Shown: positions 25,143-38,053, numbered from the stretch's first letter. The stretch is 64,000 nucleotides of DNA from Apostichopus japonicus (GCF_037975245.1 NC_092572.1:34197989-34261988), one strand, 5' to 3'. Notes: generated from the sequence alone by a model not told the origin. Numbers and translations are program-made.

Positions 25143-26130
25143 TCTATGTCATCAGTGTTATCAGTGTTGTCATTCCACTCTGTCATCAGTGTTTTCATTG
25201 ATGTCATTCCACTCTGTCATCAGTGTTATCAGTGTTGTCATTTCACTCTGTTTTCAGTGATGTCATTTCACTCTATGTCATCAGTGTTATCAGTGTTGTC
25301 ATTTCACTCTGTCATCAGTGTTGTCATTTCATTCTATTTCATCAGTGTTATCATTGATGTCATTGCACTGTATGTCATCAGTGTTATCAGTGTTGTCATT
25401 TCACTCTCTTGTCAGTTATGTCATTTCATTCTATTTCATCAGTGTTATTATTGATGTCATTCCACTCTGTCATCAGTGTTATCAGTGTTGTCATTCCACT
25501 CTGTCATCAGTGTTATCTGTGTTGTCATTCCACTCTGTCATCAGTGTTATCAGTGTTGTCATTCCACTGTCATCAGTGTTTTCATTGATGTCATTCTACT
25601 CTGTCATCAGTGTTTTCATTGACATCATTTCACTCTGTTGTCAGTTATGTCATTTCATTCTATTTCATCAGTGTTATCATTGATGTCATTGCACTGTATG
25701 TCATCAGTGTTATCAGTGTTGTCATTTCACTCTGTTGTCAGTTATGTCATTTCATTCTATTTCATCAGTGTTATTATTGATGTCATTCCACTCTGTCATC
25801 AGTGTTATCAGTGTTGTCATTCCACTCTGTCATCAGTGTTATCAGTGTTGTCATTCCACTCTGTCATCAGTGTTATCAGTGTTGTCATTCCACTCTGTCA
25901 TCAGTGTTATCAGTGTTGTCATTCCACTGTCATCAGTGTTTTCATTGATGTCATTCTACTCTGTCATCAGTGTTTTCATTGACATCATTTCACTCTGTTG
26001 TCAGTTATGTCATTTCATTCTATTTCATCAGTGTTATCAGTGTTGTCATTTCACTCTATGTCATTAGTGTTATCAGTACTGTCAATTCACTTCATGTCGT
26101 CAGTGTTATCAGTGATATCATTTGACTCTA
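25143..26130. repeat. 'gtcatcagtgttatcagtgtt' compound array, about 1 kb
   Basis: Short words 'gtcatcagtgttatcagtgt', 'tgtcattccactct' and 'tcattgatgtcattcca' alternate in blocks of 12, 21 and 33 bases. A block of about 350 bases recurs (compare 25400-25750 with 25700-26060), so there is a higher-order duplication. Open frames over the array are low-complexity (HQCYQCCHS and similar) and not credible genes. Confidence 0.9.
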
Positions 26131-26204
26131 TATTCACTCTGTTTCAGATATTCCACTTAACACAGCAAAATGACAATGTTGATGATTTTATCTAAATTGT
26201 GTAA

Positions 26205-26265
26205 AAGTAAGTTGGCCTGATGTTTCGATCCTAGCAGGATCTTCTTCAAAGGCTAATGGCAAGTA
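26205..26265 (-). mobile_element. Possible Penelope-like element terminus
   Basis: On the minus strand the sequence reads 'gaagaagatcctgctaggat' and then 'cgaaacatcaggcc', the style of hairpin-like word found in the terminal repeats of Penelope-like retroelements. No reverse transcriptase or GIY-YIG part is nearby. Identification is from memory of that word. Confidence 0.35.
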
Positions 26266-26269
26266 ACAG

Positions 26270-26590
26270 TAACAGAAGGGAAAAAAACACACAGAATACA
26301 GACAGGTTAATGAGCATGGTGAACACAAAGAGATAGATGTAAGGAGATTAGTAGACAAGGGATGGAGAGAAGAAAGAAAGAAACCAACAGGGGAAGAGGA
26401 GAGGTAGGAGATTAACAGTGCAGGGACAAAGAGAGGATTAAGGGAAGGGGGTAGGGTGTAAACTGGAGAAGGACAAAGACAGAAAGGAGTGGAGAAAAAG
26501 GGTGGAAGAGAGCTATGAAAAGAGGAGTGATGGGGGGGGGGACAAGGGGAGATGGGGAGGGGGGCAGAAGAAAAGTTAGTCATGTCCTTC
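26270..26590. repeat. Polypurine tract
   Basis: About 320 bases that are almost all A and G on the + strand (groups such as 'ggagagaagaaagaaag' and a nine-base G run followed by 'acaagggg'). The minus-strand frame of 139 codons is Ser/Pro-rich purely because of this composition. Confidence 0.85.
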
Positions 26591-26624
26591 CTGAATGTTG
26601 AGCCCATGAGTCTGAATGGTGCTG

Positions 26625-27310
26625 AGGCATTGCATCCACAGCCTCTCTCTGCTGATTGGTACTACTGTAGGTCAGTAATGCTACCTAAGGATTCAATTCC
26701 CTGAAGAGACATGTCGTTACTGGTATGGTTGCATACACAGCCTCTCTCTGCTGATTGGTACTACTGTAGGTCAGTAATGCTACCTAAGGATTCAATCCCC
26801 TGTAGGGACATGTCGTTACTGGTATGGTTGCATACACAGCCTCTCTCTGCTGATTGGTACTACTGTAGGTCAGTCATGCTACCTAAGGATTCAATCCCCT
26901 GTAGGGACATGTCGTTACTGGTATGGTTGCATACACAGCCTCTCTCTGCTGATTGGTACTACTGTAGGTCAGGAATGCTACCTAAGGATTCAATCCCCTG
27001 AAGAGACATGTCGTTACTGGTATGGTTGCATCCACAGCCTCTCTCTGCTGATTGGTACTACTGTAGGTCAGGAATGCTACCTCAGGATTCAATCCCCTGT
27101 AGGGACATGTCGTTACTGGTATGGTTGCATCCACAGCCTCTCTCTGCTGATTGGTACTACTGTAGGTCAGGAATGCTACCTAAGGATTCAATCCCCTGTA
27201 GGGACATGTCATTACTAGTATGGTTGCATCCACAGCCTCTCTCTGCTGATTGGTACTACTGTAGGTCAGGAATGCTACCTAAGGATTCAATTCCCTGAAG
27301 AGACATGTCT
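26625..27310. repeat. 99-bp minisatellite, 7 copies
   Basis: Each 99-bp unit contains 'cacagcctctctctgctgat', 'ggtactactgtaggtcag', 'gctacctaaggattcaat' and 'gacatgtcgttactggtatg'. The copies keep one frame because 99 is a multiple of three (MSLLVWLHTQPLSADWYYCR). The unit holds several acceptor-like strings ('catccacag', 'tactactgtag') and shares the 14-mer 'atgtcgttactggt' with the 57-bp repeat that follows. The array ends about 35 bases before the triplicated splice acceptor. Confidence 0.9.
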
Positions 27311-27321
27311 TTTCTGGTACA

Positions 27322-27486
27322 TGGTTGATTTTTATCTATTCACAGAATGAGAGTGTTGACATCCATGCTATGTCGTTACTGGTTGATTTTATCTATTCAC
27401 AGAATGAGAGTGTTGACATCCATGCTATGTCGTTACTGGTTGATTTTATCTATTCACAGAATGAGAGTGTTGACATCCATGCTATG
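27322..27486 (+). repeat. 57-bp triplication of splice acceptor plus exon start
   Basis: The string 'tgattttatctattcacag' followed by AATGAGAGTGTTGACATCCATGCTATG is present three times, with AAT at 27346, 27403 and 27460. The first copy has one extra T. The first two copies run into 'tcgttactggt' and the third into the true exon body 'gaggcaata'. All three acceptors keep the same frame without a stop, so use of the first or second would add 38 or 19 residues (repeat NESVDIHAMSLLVDFIYSQ). Confidence 0.9.
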
Positions 27487-27606
27487 GAGGCAATAATTCG
27501 TAATGCTATCCTGTCTGCCACCTTCACCACTGTCATACCAACTAGAGCATTGCCGAGGGATATGGCAACTTTAGCCTGGTCCAGGCAAAAACCAAGTCCA
27601 CCAGGG
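27460..27606 (+). CDS. C2CD2L: C2CD2-like exon: end of SMP domain
   Basis: Taking the last of three identical acceptors ('ttttatctattcacag'), 49 codons run from NESVDIHAMEAIIRNAILSA through TFTTVIPTRALP to SRQKPSPPG. The donor gtaagc follows and the phases are 0 and 0. The amphipathic MEAIIRNAILSA segment fits the helix that closes SMP domains, and the basic, Pro-rich end fits a linker. The frame is also open from the two upstream acceptors at 27346 and 27403, so the true start of this exon is ambiguous and could vary between transcripts. Confidence 0.75.
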
Positions 27607-27885
27607 GTAAGCAAATGGTCTTACATCAAAGGATATTTATCTGGAAATTTAGCATTCCATTGTCACTTCATAATTTACATATTAGCAATTTGCGATTGAT
27701 GTTACAATGGAGATGACTATGGTACAATTTGTACTTTGCGAACCTGAATTAACAAGTAATTTCCCTTTTCATAAAAATTGACAATTTTATTGGCGCAAAC
27801 AATTATGCATGCACACAACAAAACTTCTTATTTTAATTTTAAAATCAGCCAATCAAATCATATCTATCACATGATGTCAGGCAAT
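27607..27885. other. Intron start, no feature
   Basis: Unremarkable AT-rich intron sequence up to the first unit of the 65-bp array. Confidence 0.5.
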
Positions 27886-30800
27886 AAGAAGCGACCTGTT
27901 TCATTCATTGTATACATACATTGATGTACTAGGCCTATACTAGTAGATGTAAGAAGCGACCTGTTTCATTCATTTTATACATACATTGATGTACTAGGCC
28001 TATACTAGTAGATGTAAGAAGCAACCTGTTTCATTCATTGTATACATACATTGATGTACTAGGCCTATACTAGTAGATGTAAGAAGCGACCTGTTTCATT
28101 CATTGTATACATACATTGATGTACTAGGCCTATACTAGTAGATGTAAGAAGCGACCTGTTTCATTCATTGTATACATACATTGATGTACTAGGCCTATAC
28201 TAGTAGATGTAAGAAGCGACCTGTTTCATTCATTGTATACATACATTGATGTACTAGGCCTATACTAGTAGATGTAAGAAGCGACCTGTTTCATTCATTG
28301 TATACATACATTGATGTACTAGGCCTATACTAGTAGATGTAAGAAGCGACCTGTTTCATTCATTGTATACATACATTGATGTACTAGGCCTATACTAGTA
28401 GATGTAAGAAGCGACCTATTTCATTCATTTTATACATACATTGATGTACTAGGCCTATACTAGTAGATGTAAGAAGCGACCTATTTCATTCATTGTATAC
28501 ATACATTGATGTACTAGGCCTATACTAGTAGATGTAAGAAGCGACCTGTTTCATTCATTTTATACATACATTGATGTACTAGGCCTATACTAGTAGATGT
28601 AAGAAGCGACCTATTTCATTCATTTTATACATACATTGATGTACTAGGCCTATACTAGTAGATGTAAGAAGCGACCTGTTTCATTCATTTTATACATACA
28701 TTGATGTACTAGGCCTATACTAGTAGATGTAAGAAGCGACCTATTTCATTCATTTTATACATACATTGATGTACTAGGCCTATACTAGTAGATGTAAGAA
28801 GCGACCTATTTCATTCATTTTATACATACATTGATGTACTAGGCCTATACTAGTAGATGTAAGAAGCGACCTGTTTCATTCATTTTATACATACATTGAT
28901 GTACTAGGCCTATACTAGTAGATGTAAGAAGCGACCTGTTTCATTCATTTTATACATACATTGATGTACTAGGCCTACAGTATACTAGCAGATGTAAGAA
29001 GCGACCTATTTCATTCATTGTATACATACATTGATGTACTAGGCCTATACTAGTAGATGTAAGAAGCGACCTGTTTCATTCATTTTATAAATACATTGAT
29101 GTACTAGGCCTATACTAGTAGATGTAAGAAGCGACCTGTTTCATTCATTGTATACATACATTGATGTACTAGGCCTATACTAGTAGATGTAAGAAGCGAC
29201 CTGTTTCATTCATTGTATACATACATTGATGTACTAGGCCTATACTAGTAGATGTAAGAAGCGACCTGTTTCATTCATTTTATACATACATTGATGTACT
29301 AGGCCTATACTAGTAGATGTAAGAAGCGACCTATTTCATTCATTTTATACATACATTGATGTACTAGGCCTATACTAGTAGATGTAAGAAGCGACCTATT
29401 TCATTCATTGTATACATACATTGATGTACTAGGCCTATACTAGTAGATGTAAGAAGCGACCTGTTTCATTCATTTTATACATACATTGATGTACTAGGCC
29501 TATACTAGTAGATGTAAGAAGCGACCTATTTCATTCATTTTATACATACATTGATGTACTAGGCCTATACTAGTAGATGTAAGAAGCGACCTGTTTCATT
29601 CATTTTATAAATACATTGATGTACTAGGCCTATACTAGTAGATGTAAGAAGCGACCTGTTTCATTCATTTTATACATACATTGATGTACTAGGCCTATAC
29701 TAGTAGATGTAAGAAGCGACCTATTTCATTCATTGTATACATACATTGATGTACTAGGCCTATACTAGTAGATGTAAGAAGCGACCTGTTTCATTCATTT
29801 TATACATACATTGATGTACTAGGCCTATACTAGTAGATGTAAGAAGCGACCTGTTTCATTCATTTTATACATACATTGATGTACTAGGCCTATACTAGTA
29901 GATGTAAGAAGCGACCTGTTTCATTCATTGTGTACATACATTGATGTACTAGGCCTATACTAGTAGATGTAAGAAGCGACCTGTTTCATTCATTGTGTAC
30001 ATACATTGATGTACTAGGCCTATACTAGTAGATGTAAGAAGCGACCTGTTTCATTCATTGTATACATACATTGATGTACTAGGCCTATACTAGTAGATGT
30101 AAGAAGCGACCTGTTTCATTCATTGTATACATACATTGATGTACTAGGCCTATACTAGTAGATGTAAGAAGCGACCTGTTTCATTCATTTTATACATACA
30201 TTGATGTACTAGGCCTATACTAGTAGATGTAAGAAGCGACCTGTTTCATTCATTTTATAAATACATTGATGTACTAGGCCTATACTAGTAGATGTAAGAA
30301 GCGACCTGTTTCATTCATTGTATACATACATTGATGTACTAGGCCTATACTAGCAGATGTAAGAAGCGACCTGTTTCATTCATTGTATACATACATTGAT
30401 GTACTAGGCCTATACTAGCAGATGTAAGAAGCGACCTGTTTCATTCATTTTATACATACATTGATGTACTAGGCCTATACTAGTAGATGTAAGAAGCGAC
30501 CTGTTTCATTCATTTTATACATACATTGATGTACTAGGCCTATACTAGTAGATGTAAGAAGCGACCTGTTTCATTCATTTTATACATACATTGATGTACT
30601 AGGCCTATACTAGTAGATGTAAGAAGCGACCTGTTTCATTCATTTTATACATACATTGATGTACTAGGCCTATACTAGTAGATGTAAGAAGCGACCTGTT
30701 TCATTCATTGTATACATACATTGATGTACTAGGCCTATACTAGTAGATGTAAGAAGCGACCTGTTTCATTCATTTTATAAATACATTGATGTACTAGGCC

Positions 30801-33800
30801 TATACTAGTAGATGTAAGAAGCGACCTGTTTCATTCATTTTATACATACATTGATGTACTAGGCCTATACTAGCAGATGTAAGAAGCGACCTGTTTCATT
30901 CATTGTATACATACATTGATGTACTAGGCCTATACTAGTAGATGTAAGAAGCGACCTGTTTCATTCATTTTATACATACATTGATGTACTAGGCCTATAC
31001 TAGTAGATGTAAGAAGCGACCTGTTTCATTCATTTTATACATACATTGATGTACTAGGCCTATACTAGTAGATGTAAGAAGCGACCTGTTTCATTCATTG
31101 TATACATACATTGATGTACTAGGCCTATACTAGTAGATGTAAGAAGCGACCTGTTTCATTCATTTTATACATACATTGATGTACTAGGCCTATACTAGTA
31201 GATGTAAGAAGCGACCTGTTTCATTCATTTTATACATACATTGATGTACTAGGCCTATACTAGTAGATGTAAGAAGCGACCTGTTTCATTCATTTTATAC
31301 ATACATTGATGTACTAGGCCTATACTAGTAGATGTAAGAAGCGACCTGTTTCATTCATTTTATACATACATTGATGTACTAGGCCTATACTAGTAGATGT
31401 AAGAAGCGACCTGTTTCATTCATTTTATACATACATTGATGTACTAGGCCTATACTAGTAGATGTAAGAAGCGACCTGTTTCATTCATTGTATACATACA
31501 TTGATGTACTAGGCCTATACTAGTAGATGTAAGAAGCGACCTGTTTCATTCATTTTATACATACATTGATGTACTAGGCCTATACTAGTAGATGTAAGAA
31601 GCGACCTGTTTCATTCATTTTATACATACATTGATGTACTAGGCCTATACTAGTAGATGTAAGAAGCGACCTGTTTCATTCATTTTATACATACATTGAT
31701 GTACTAGGCCTATACTAGTAGATGTAAGAAGCGACCTGTTTCATTCATTGTATACATACATTGATGTACTAGGCCTATACTAGTAGATGTAAGAAGCGAC
31801 CTGTTTCATTCATTTTATACATACATTGATGTACTAGGCCTATACTAGTAGATGTAAGAAGCGACCTGTTTCATTCATTGTATACATACATTGATGTACT
31901 AGGCCTATACTAGTAGATGTAAGAAGCGACCTGTTTCATTCATTGTATACATACATTGATGTACTAGGCCTATACTAGTAGATGTAAGAAGCGACCTGTT
32001 TCATTCATTGTATACATACATTGATGTACTAGGCCTATACTAGTAGATGTAAGAAGCGACCTATTTCATTCATTTTATACATACATTGATGTACTAGGCC
32101 TATACTAGTAGATGTAAGAAGCGACCTGTTTCATTCATTTTATACATACATTGATGTACTAGGCCTATACTAGTAGATGTAAGAAGCGACCTGTTTCATT
32201 CATTTTATACATACATTGATGTACTAGGCCTATACTAGTAGATGTAAGAAGCGACCTGTTTCATTCATTGTATACATACATTGATGTACTAGGCCTATAC
32301 TAGTAGATGTAAGAAGCGACCTGTTTCATTCATTTTATACATACATTGATGTACTAGGCCTATACTAGTAGATGTAAGAAGCGACCTGTTTCATTCATTT
32401 TATACATACATTGATGTACTAGGCCTATACTAGTAGATGTAAGAAGCGACCTGTTTCATTCATTTTATACATACATTGATGTACTAGGCCTATACTAGTA
32501 GATGTAAGAAGCGACCTGTTTCATTCATTGTATACATACATTGATGTACTAGGCCTATACTAGTAGATGTAAGAAGCGACCTGTTTCATTCATTGTATAC
32601 ATACATTGATGTACTAGGCCTATACTAGTAGATGTAAGAAGCGACCTGTTTCATTCATTGTATACATACATTGATGTACTAGGCCTATACTAGTAGATGT
32701 AAGAAGCGACCTGTTTCATTCATTGTATACATACATTGATGTACTAGGCCTATACTAGTAGATGTAAGAAGCGACCTGTTTCATTCATTTTATACATACA
32801 TTGATGTACTAGGCCTATACTAGTAGATGTAAGAAGCGACCTGTTTCATTCATTTTATACATACATTGATGTACTAGGCCTATACTAGTAGATGTAAGAA
32901 GCGACCTGTTTGTTTCATTTTATACATACATTGATGTACTAGGCCTATACTAGTAGATGTAAGAAGCGACCTATTTGTTTCATTTTATACATACATTGAT
33001 GTACTAGGCCTATACTAGTAGATGTAAGAAGCGACCTGTTTCATTCATTGTATACATACATTGATGTACTAGGCCTATACTAGTAGATGTAAGAAGCGAC
33101 CTGTTTCATTCATTTTATACATACATTGATGTACTAGGCCTATACTAGTAGATGTAAGAAGCGACCTGTTTCATTCATTTTATACATACATTGATGTACT
33201 AGGCCTATACTAGTAGATGTAAGAAGCGACCTGTTTCATTCATTGTATACATACATTGATGTACTAGGCCTATACTAGTAGATGTAAGAAGCGACCTGTT
33301 TCATTCATTTTATACATACATTGATGTACTAGGCCTATACTAGTAGATGTAAGAAGCGACCTGTTTCATTCATTGTATACATACATTGATGTACTAGGCC
33401 TATACTAGTAGATGTAAGAAGCGACCTGTTTCATTCATTGTATACATACATTGATGTACTAGGCCTATACTAGTAGATGTAAGAAGCGACCTGTTTCATT
33501 CATTTTATACATACATTGATGTACTAGGCCTATACTAGTAGATGTAAGAAGCGACCTGCTTCATTCATTTTATACATACATTGATGTACTAGGCCTATAC
33601 TAGTAGATGTAAGAAGCGACCTATTTCATTCATTGTATACATACATTGATGTACTAGGCCTATACTAGTAGATGTAAGAAGCGACCTGTTTCATTCATTG
33701 TATACATACATTGATGTACTAGGCCTATACTAGTAGATGTAAGAAGCGACCTATTTCATTCATTGTATACATACATTGATGTACTAGGCCTATACTAGTA

Positions 33801-35929
33801 GATGTAAGAAGCGACCTATTTCATTCATTGTATACATACATTGATGTACTAGGCCTATACTAGTAGATGTAAGAAGCGACCTATTTCATTCATTGTATAC
33901 ATACATTGATGTACTAGGCCTATACTAGTAGATGTAAGAAGCGACCTATTTCATTCATTGTATACATACATTGATGTACTAGGCCTATACTAGTAGATGT
34001 AAGAAGCGACCTGTTTCATTCATTGTATACATACATTGATGTACTAGGCCTATACTAGTAGATGTAAGAAGCAACCTATTTCATTCATTGTATACATACA
34101 TTGATGTACTAGGCCTATACTAGTAGATGTAAGAAGCGACCTATTTCATTCATTGTATACATACATTGATGTACTAGGCCTATACTAGTAGATGTAAGAA
34201 GCGACCTATTTCATTCATTGTATACATACATTGATGTACTAGGCCTATACTAGTAGATGTAAGAAGCGACCTATTTCATTCATTTTATACATACATTGAT
34301 GTACTAGGCCTATACTAGTAGATGTAAGAAGCGACCTGTTTCATTCATTGTATACATACATTGATGTACTAGGCCTATACTAGTAGATGTAAGAAGCGAC
34401 CTATTTCATTCATTGTATACATACATTGATGTACTAGGCCTATACTAGTAGATGTAAGAAGCGACCTGTTTCATTCATTTTATACATACATTGATGTACT
34501 AGGCCTATACTAGTAGATGTAAGAAGCGACCTGTTTCATTCATTTTATACAGGGGCGTATCCAGGGGGAGGCGCAACAGGCGCGCGCCCCCCCTATTGGC
34601 CGTCACCAAAAAAAAAAAAAGTTTAGCCAAAAAAAAAAAAAAAAAATTGATGACGACCTTTATGTGAGATGTCGGTGATCGCTCAACCCCCCCCCCCCCT
34701 CCCGTATGCTTTATTTTTTGTTTGCCAAAAAAAGGTTCTGGCGAAGTTCGGCGGCATAATAGTTTTAGAAACATAGATGGTACAGTAATTGTGTTTGTAT
34801 TATCACTATAAACACTAAATGACATGCCAGCCATACTAAATTGTGCATTTTGTGTCCATATTTACTGGAAATGTTGCTTATTATTAAGGTCGAAAAATGG
34901 ATCACATATGGCCATGGGCGGCGATCCTGGGTGGAGGGGGGATATATCCCCCCATGAAAATGGGTGGAGGGGATGTAATGCACCATATCCCCCCACCCCC
35001 CACCAAATGCCAGGGATAAGAATATTTTCATGCCTACATTTATGCATCTTCGTTAATGTACGGCTCTTTTTTAGCTTCATTTCTCGCCTACCATAAACGC
35101 AGTGCGATCTTTTAAAAGCCTCTTTATAAAGCAAAAATAGTGTCCTGTAGGCTTCATTGGCCCTATAACAACAAAATGTATTATTGCGCCCACGGTATTG
35201 ATATAGTACATATATGCACCCTCATAGTATTCATATAGGCCCTATAGTAGGCCTACACACGTACATGTTCCCTCGAACAGCTGAGAATCTCATGTAACCA
35301 GGGTAATGCTTAATACACGTTTCACCTGGATGCCCTAGCAATCGGTACCTAGGAATGTAACTATGTGTAATTGTGTATTGCATGTGTATAGGCCTATAAT
35401 AGCCTGCATGAGGCCATTTTCTTCATCGAATAATATAACAGAGCTCTCGAACATTCTAACGTTGCGCCTGAAACAAGATTGACAGGGGCAATTTTCCCAA
35501 AATAACACCCGAAATTTAAAAAAAAAAGGATTTTGGATCCTGATTATGAGATATTTCGGACATGACATCCCTATTTTAAAGTTGGGTATATGCCGCTTGG
35601 AAGCCTCGGGAAGTGCCGTTTCCGGCCATCTAGAGGGTTTGTTAATCCCAAAATTTTCTCGTACGCTTCGCGCCAACCCATGGTGGCGCTACGCTTAGAT
35701 AGTCAACAAGGTCATATCCCCCCCCCAACTCGGAAGTACGGATCGCCGCCCATGCATATGACACCAATTTGCATTTCAGCCCTTTGAAAGCAAAAATTGT
35801 ACACCCCTCCCCTTAGACCCATCCCTCCAGGCGATCATTCATGCCTGGCGCCCCCCCTATTGGAAAATCCTGGATACGCCCCTGTTTTATACATACATTG
35901 ATGTACTAGGCCTATACTAGTAGATGTAA
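27886..35929. repeat. 65-bp satellite-like array, 103 units
   Basis: Units begin with 'aagaagcgacctgtttcatt' and contain 'cattg/ttatacatacattg', 'atgtactaggcctatac' and 'tagtagatgt'. Starts fall at 27886 and every 65 bp, with only one 5-bp shift (an inserted 'cagta' in the unit at 28926), to 34521. The last unit is split by a hAT element at 34550-35884, and its second half follows at 35885-35929. Main variants are cctGttt/cctAttt and cattG/Ttatac. TACTAG and CTAGTA in each unit form a 6-bp stem with a 7-base loop. Stops in all frames exclude coding. The array lies within the 14.6-kb intron before 42212. Confidence 0.97.
34550..35884. mobile_element. hAT MITE, 1335 bp, inserted in the last 65-bp unit
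   Basis: The ends CAGGGGCGTATCCAGG and CCTGGATACGCCCCTG are perfect 16-base inverted repeats. The flanks duplicate ttttata (34543-34549 and 35885-35891). The duplication would be 8 bp (ttttatac) if the first C is shared with the target. The target is the interior of a 65-bp satellite unit, which continues exactly after the element. The interior contains A and C homopolymer runs and 'aacccatggtggcgct' near 35680, also seen at the right of the hAT at 5483-7595. There is no transposase. Confidence 0.9.
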
Positions 35930-36763
35930 CTGGGCCATTCATTTTTAGCAATTTCCTTAACACGTAATCAAAACCCCCAAAAAGAAGAAAAAGAAGTTCT
36001 AGATAGGAGTATACAAATATTCATTACATGTATTGAAGCTTCGTTAACACGAATGAGCTACCTTCGGTAAGTATATCATATGCAGCCTGTACATGCTATT
36101 AGTATATTAACATTAGCTGGTGTATTAAATGTTCATAAAACGAATCAAACATGGCAAATGCAAGGTGTATCAATATATTATAGACTCTACTTATGCTACA
36201 GTATAGTCCTAAGGCATTAGGCCTTCGATATAATCCTGGATGGTATGTTCTAAAATTTCCCTGACTGTTCTCCAAATTTCAATTTAACGTGTTGTTCAAA
36301 TTGACCAATCAGTGAGTAATTATTTTCTCTCACATCCAATTCGTAATGACAACTTTATTGCATAGTCAGTCATTTCTGACTTTGAGTTTGGATTTTACGT
36401 AAACTGATGATAGCTTTAGCCATGATTTCTTTGTTTATATTTTAAATTTTGTTCAGTTAAGTTTTATTTTACATTTTAAAGTGTTGAATCTAAATCAACA
36501 GATATTCAAAGCAATATGCGAGCTCATTTTATGACGTTCGTATAGGACTATAATGCCCTGTATTGTGTACATTTATTTATATATTATTCACACACTGGTA
36601 CAGTATATGGGACGGTCAGTATTAATTTTGAAATTTCACAAGTTTTGCCCTGTCCCATTATTCATGAAATGCATATGTAATACAGAGAATGTTATAGGCG
36701 TGGCTTATCATTTGATAATTAGCCATATTGCTGACCAAAACTTTTTGCTAAATTTGGTGAGAT
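35930..36763. other. Intron, no feature recognised
   Basis: AT-rich intronic sequence between the 65-bp array and the putative large element. Nothing identifiable. Confidence 0.5.
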
Positions 36764-38053
36764 GGGCAATTCCGTAAAGTCGGACGTACATTTTCGTTGA
36801 TCCATATCTCAATGGCTATAAATAGGAGATAACTTTTCATTTGGGTTTAATGGAACATCTACCTGTACCTTGTACTATTCTTGTATGGAGTTGCATTCGT
36901 GGTCCATCCAAATAAACTACAAAAATACTCAAAAAACGTCCCTGTGACGGACGTACCCAGAGAAAGTGACTTTTTCAGATCGTATTTTTCTTTTGAAATT
37001 TCTGTGAACTGGAATGGGATGCAATAAAAATCTACTATACATGTTATTAAGAAGACTCTTAACTACACATATCAGTAAACAAGCAGTTGAAACCTTTATC
37101 ACTTCCCTGCAATATTTTCAAATTCCTCTGTGACGGACGTACAATTTTTTGCGACGGACGTACACGTGTGAAATTATATGGTAAATGTATGTCCGTCACA
37201 AACAAAAGTGCTACTTTGGTATCCCTAAAATTTCAATTTGTGACAGAGCTTCACCCCTGGAGAGTTTCCATGTTGACAGCACGGTACACAATACTGCAGC
37301 ATTTACTTGTGGCTAATGGTACAACTTAGGTAACAGTAATAGTGAAAAGAAGGTTTACCCTCTCACAAAATTTCTATTCCATTGGAAATCTATATTTCAC
37401 TTTAAGTTGTATGCAAATCATCACTGGAAATGATAATGGTAAGCTCATTTAAATGTTGTGTGAATCATTATAAACAATACAGATGTTAGACCCCTAGGGT
37501 GTTGAAGTTCTCTAGTGGGTCAGAATGATTGGTCTTTATTAACATTAAGATGGTATGAGCACCAAACCATTTTTCTTTCACTTTTCTTGACACCCTGTTT
37601 AATTACTTGACAATTTTTGTTTATTAAAATACATGTACTGCAAGCTTCTGTATGAATGATATAACAGCAATTTTCAGCAAGGAAGAATTTCAGATGTGTG
37701 ATACAGTATGTTGGATTGCTTCAGGAGCTCTTATGCTGTGTTCACCTTGGATCCCCTGTTCTTGGTCCTATGTTGACAATTTAACCGCAAATATGTCATA
37801 CCAAAATCTATTTTGTTCACACTTGAACTCATACTCCAGCTCTGATTGCCCACTCTGAGTCAATGAACAGGAAGTTACAATATTTGTAGGGTGACCCTCA
37901 CAAAAGTGCGAATGCACAAAGTGTATGGCAAATTTCTAATAAAGATGAGTGTCACAAACTTCTGCATGCAGTGTATTCAAGATTGAGGTGAAAGTGGGAG
38001 AAAGAAGTCAGTGTTAACCAGGGTGTGCATATTACAAATAGCTATTCAGCAGT

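Noticed and set aside
25146-26195. Cys/His-rich frames (HQCYQCCHS repeats) that might suggest metal-binding proteins
   Set aside because: Composition comes from the 'cagtgttatcagtgttgtcat' simple array; frames overlap in several phases with the same appearance.
26188-26607. 139-codon minus-strand Ser/Pro-rich frame
   Set aside because: It is the complement of a polypurine tract and has no domain or splice evidence.
27886-34520. Regular 65-bp direct repeats resembling a CRISPR array
   Set aside because: The whole unit is repeated with no variable spacers, there are no cas genes, and the setting is an animal intron.
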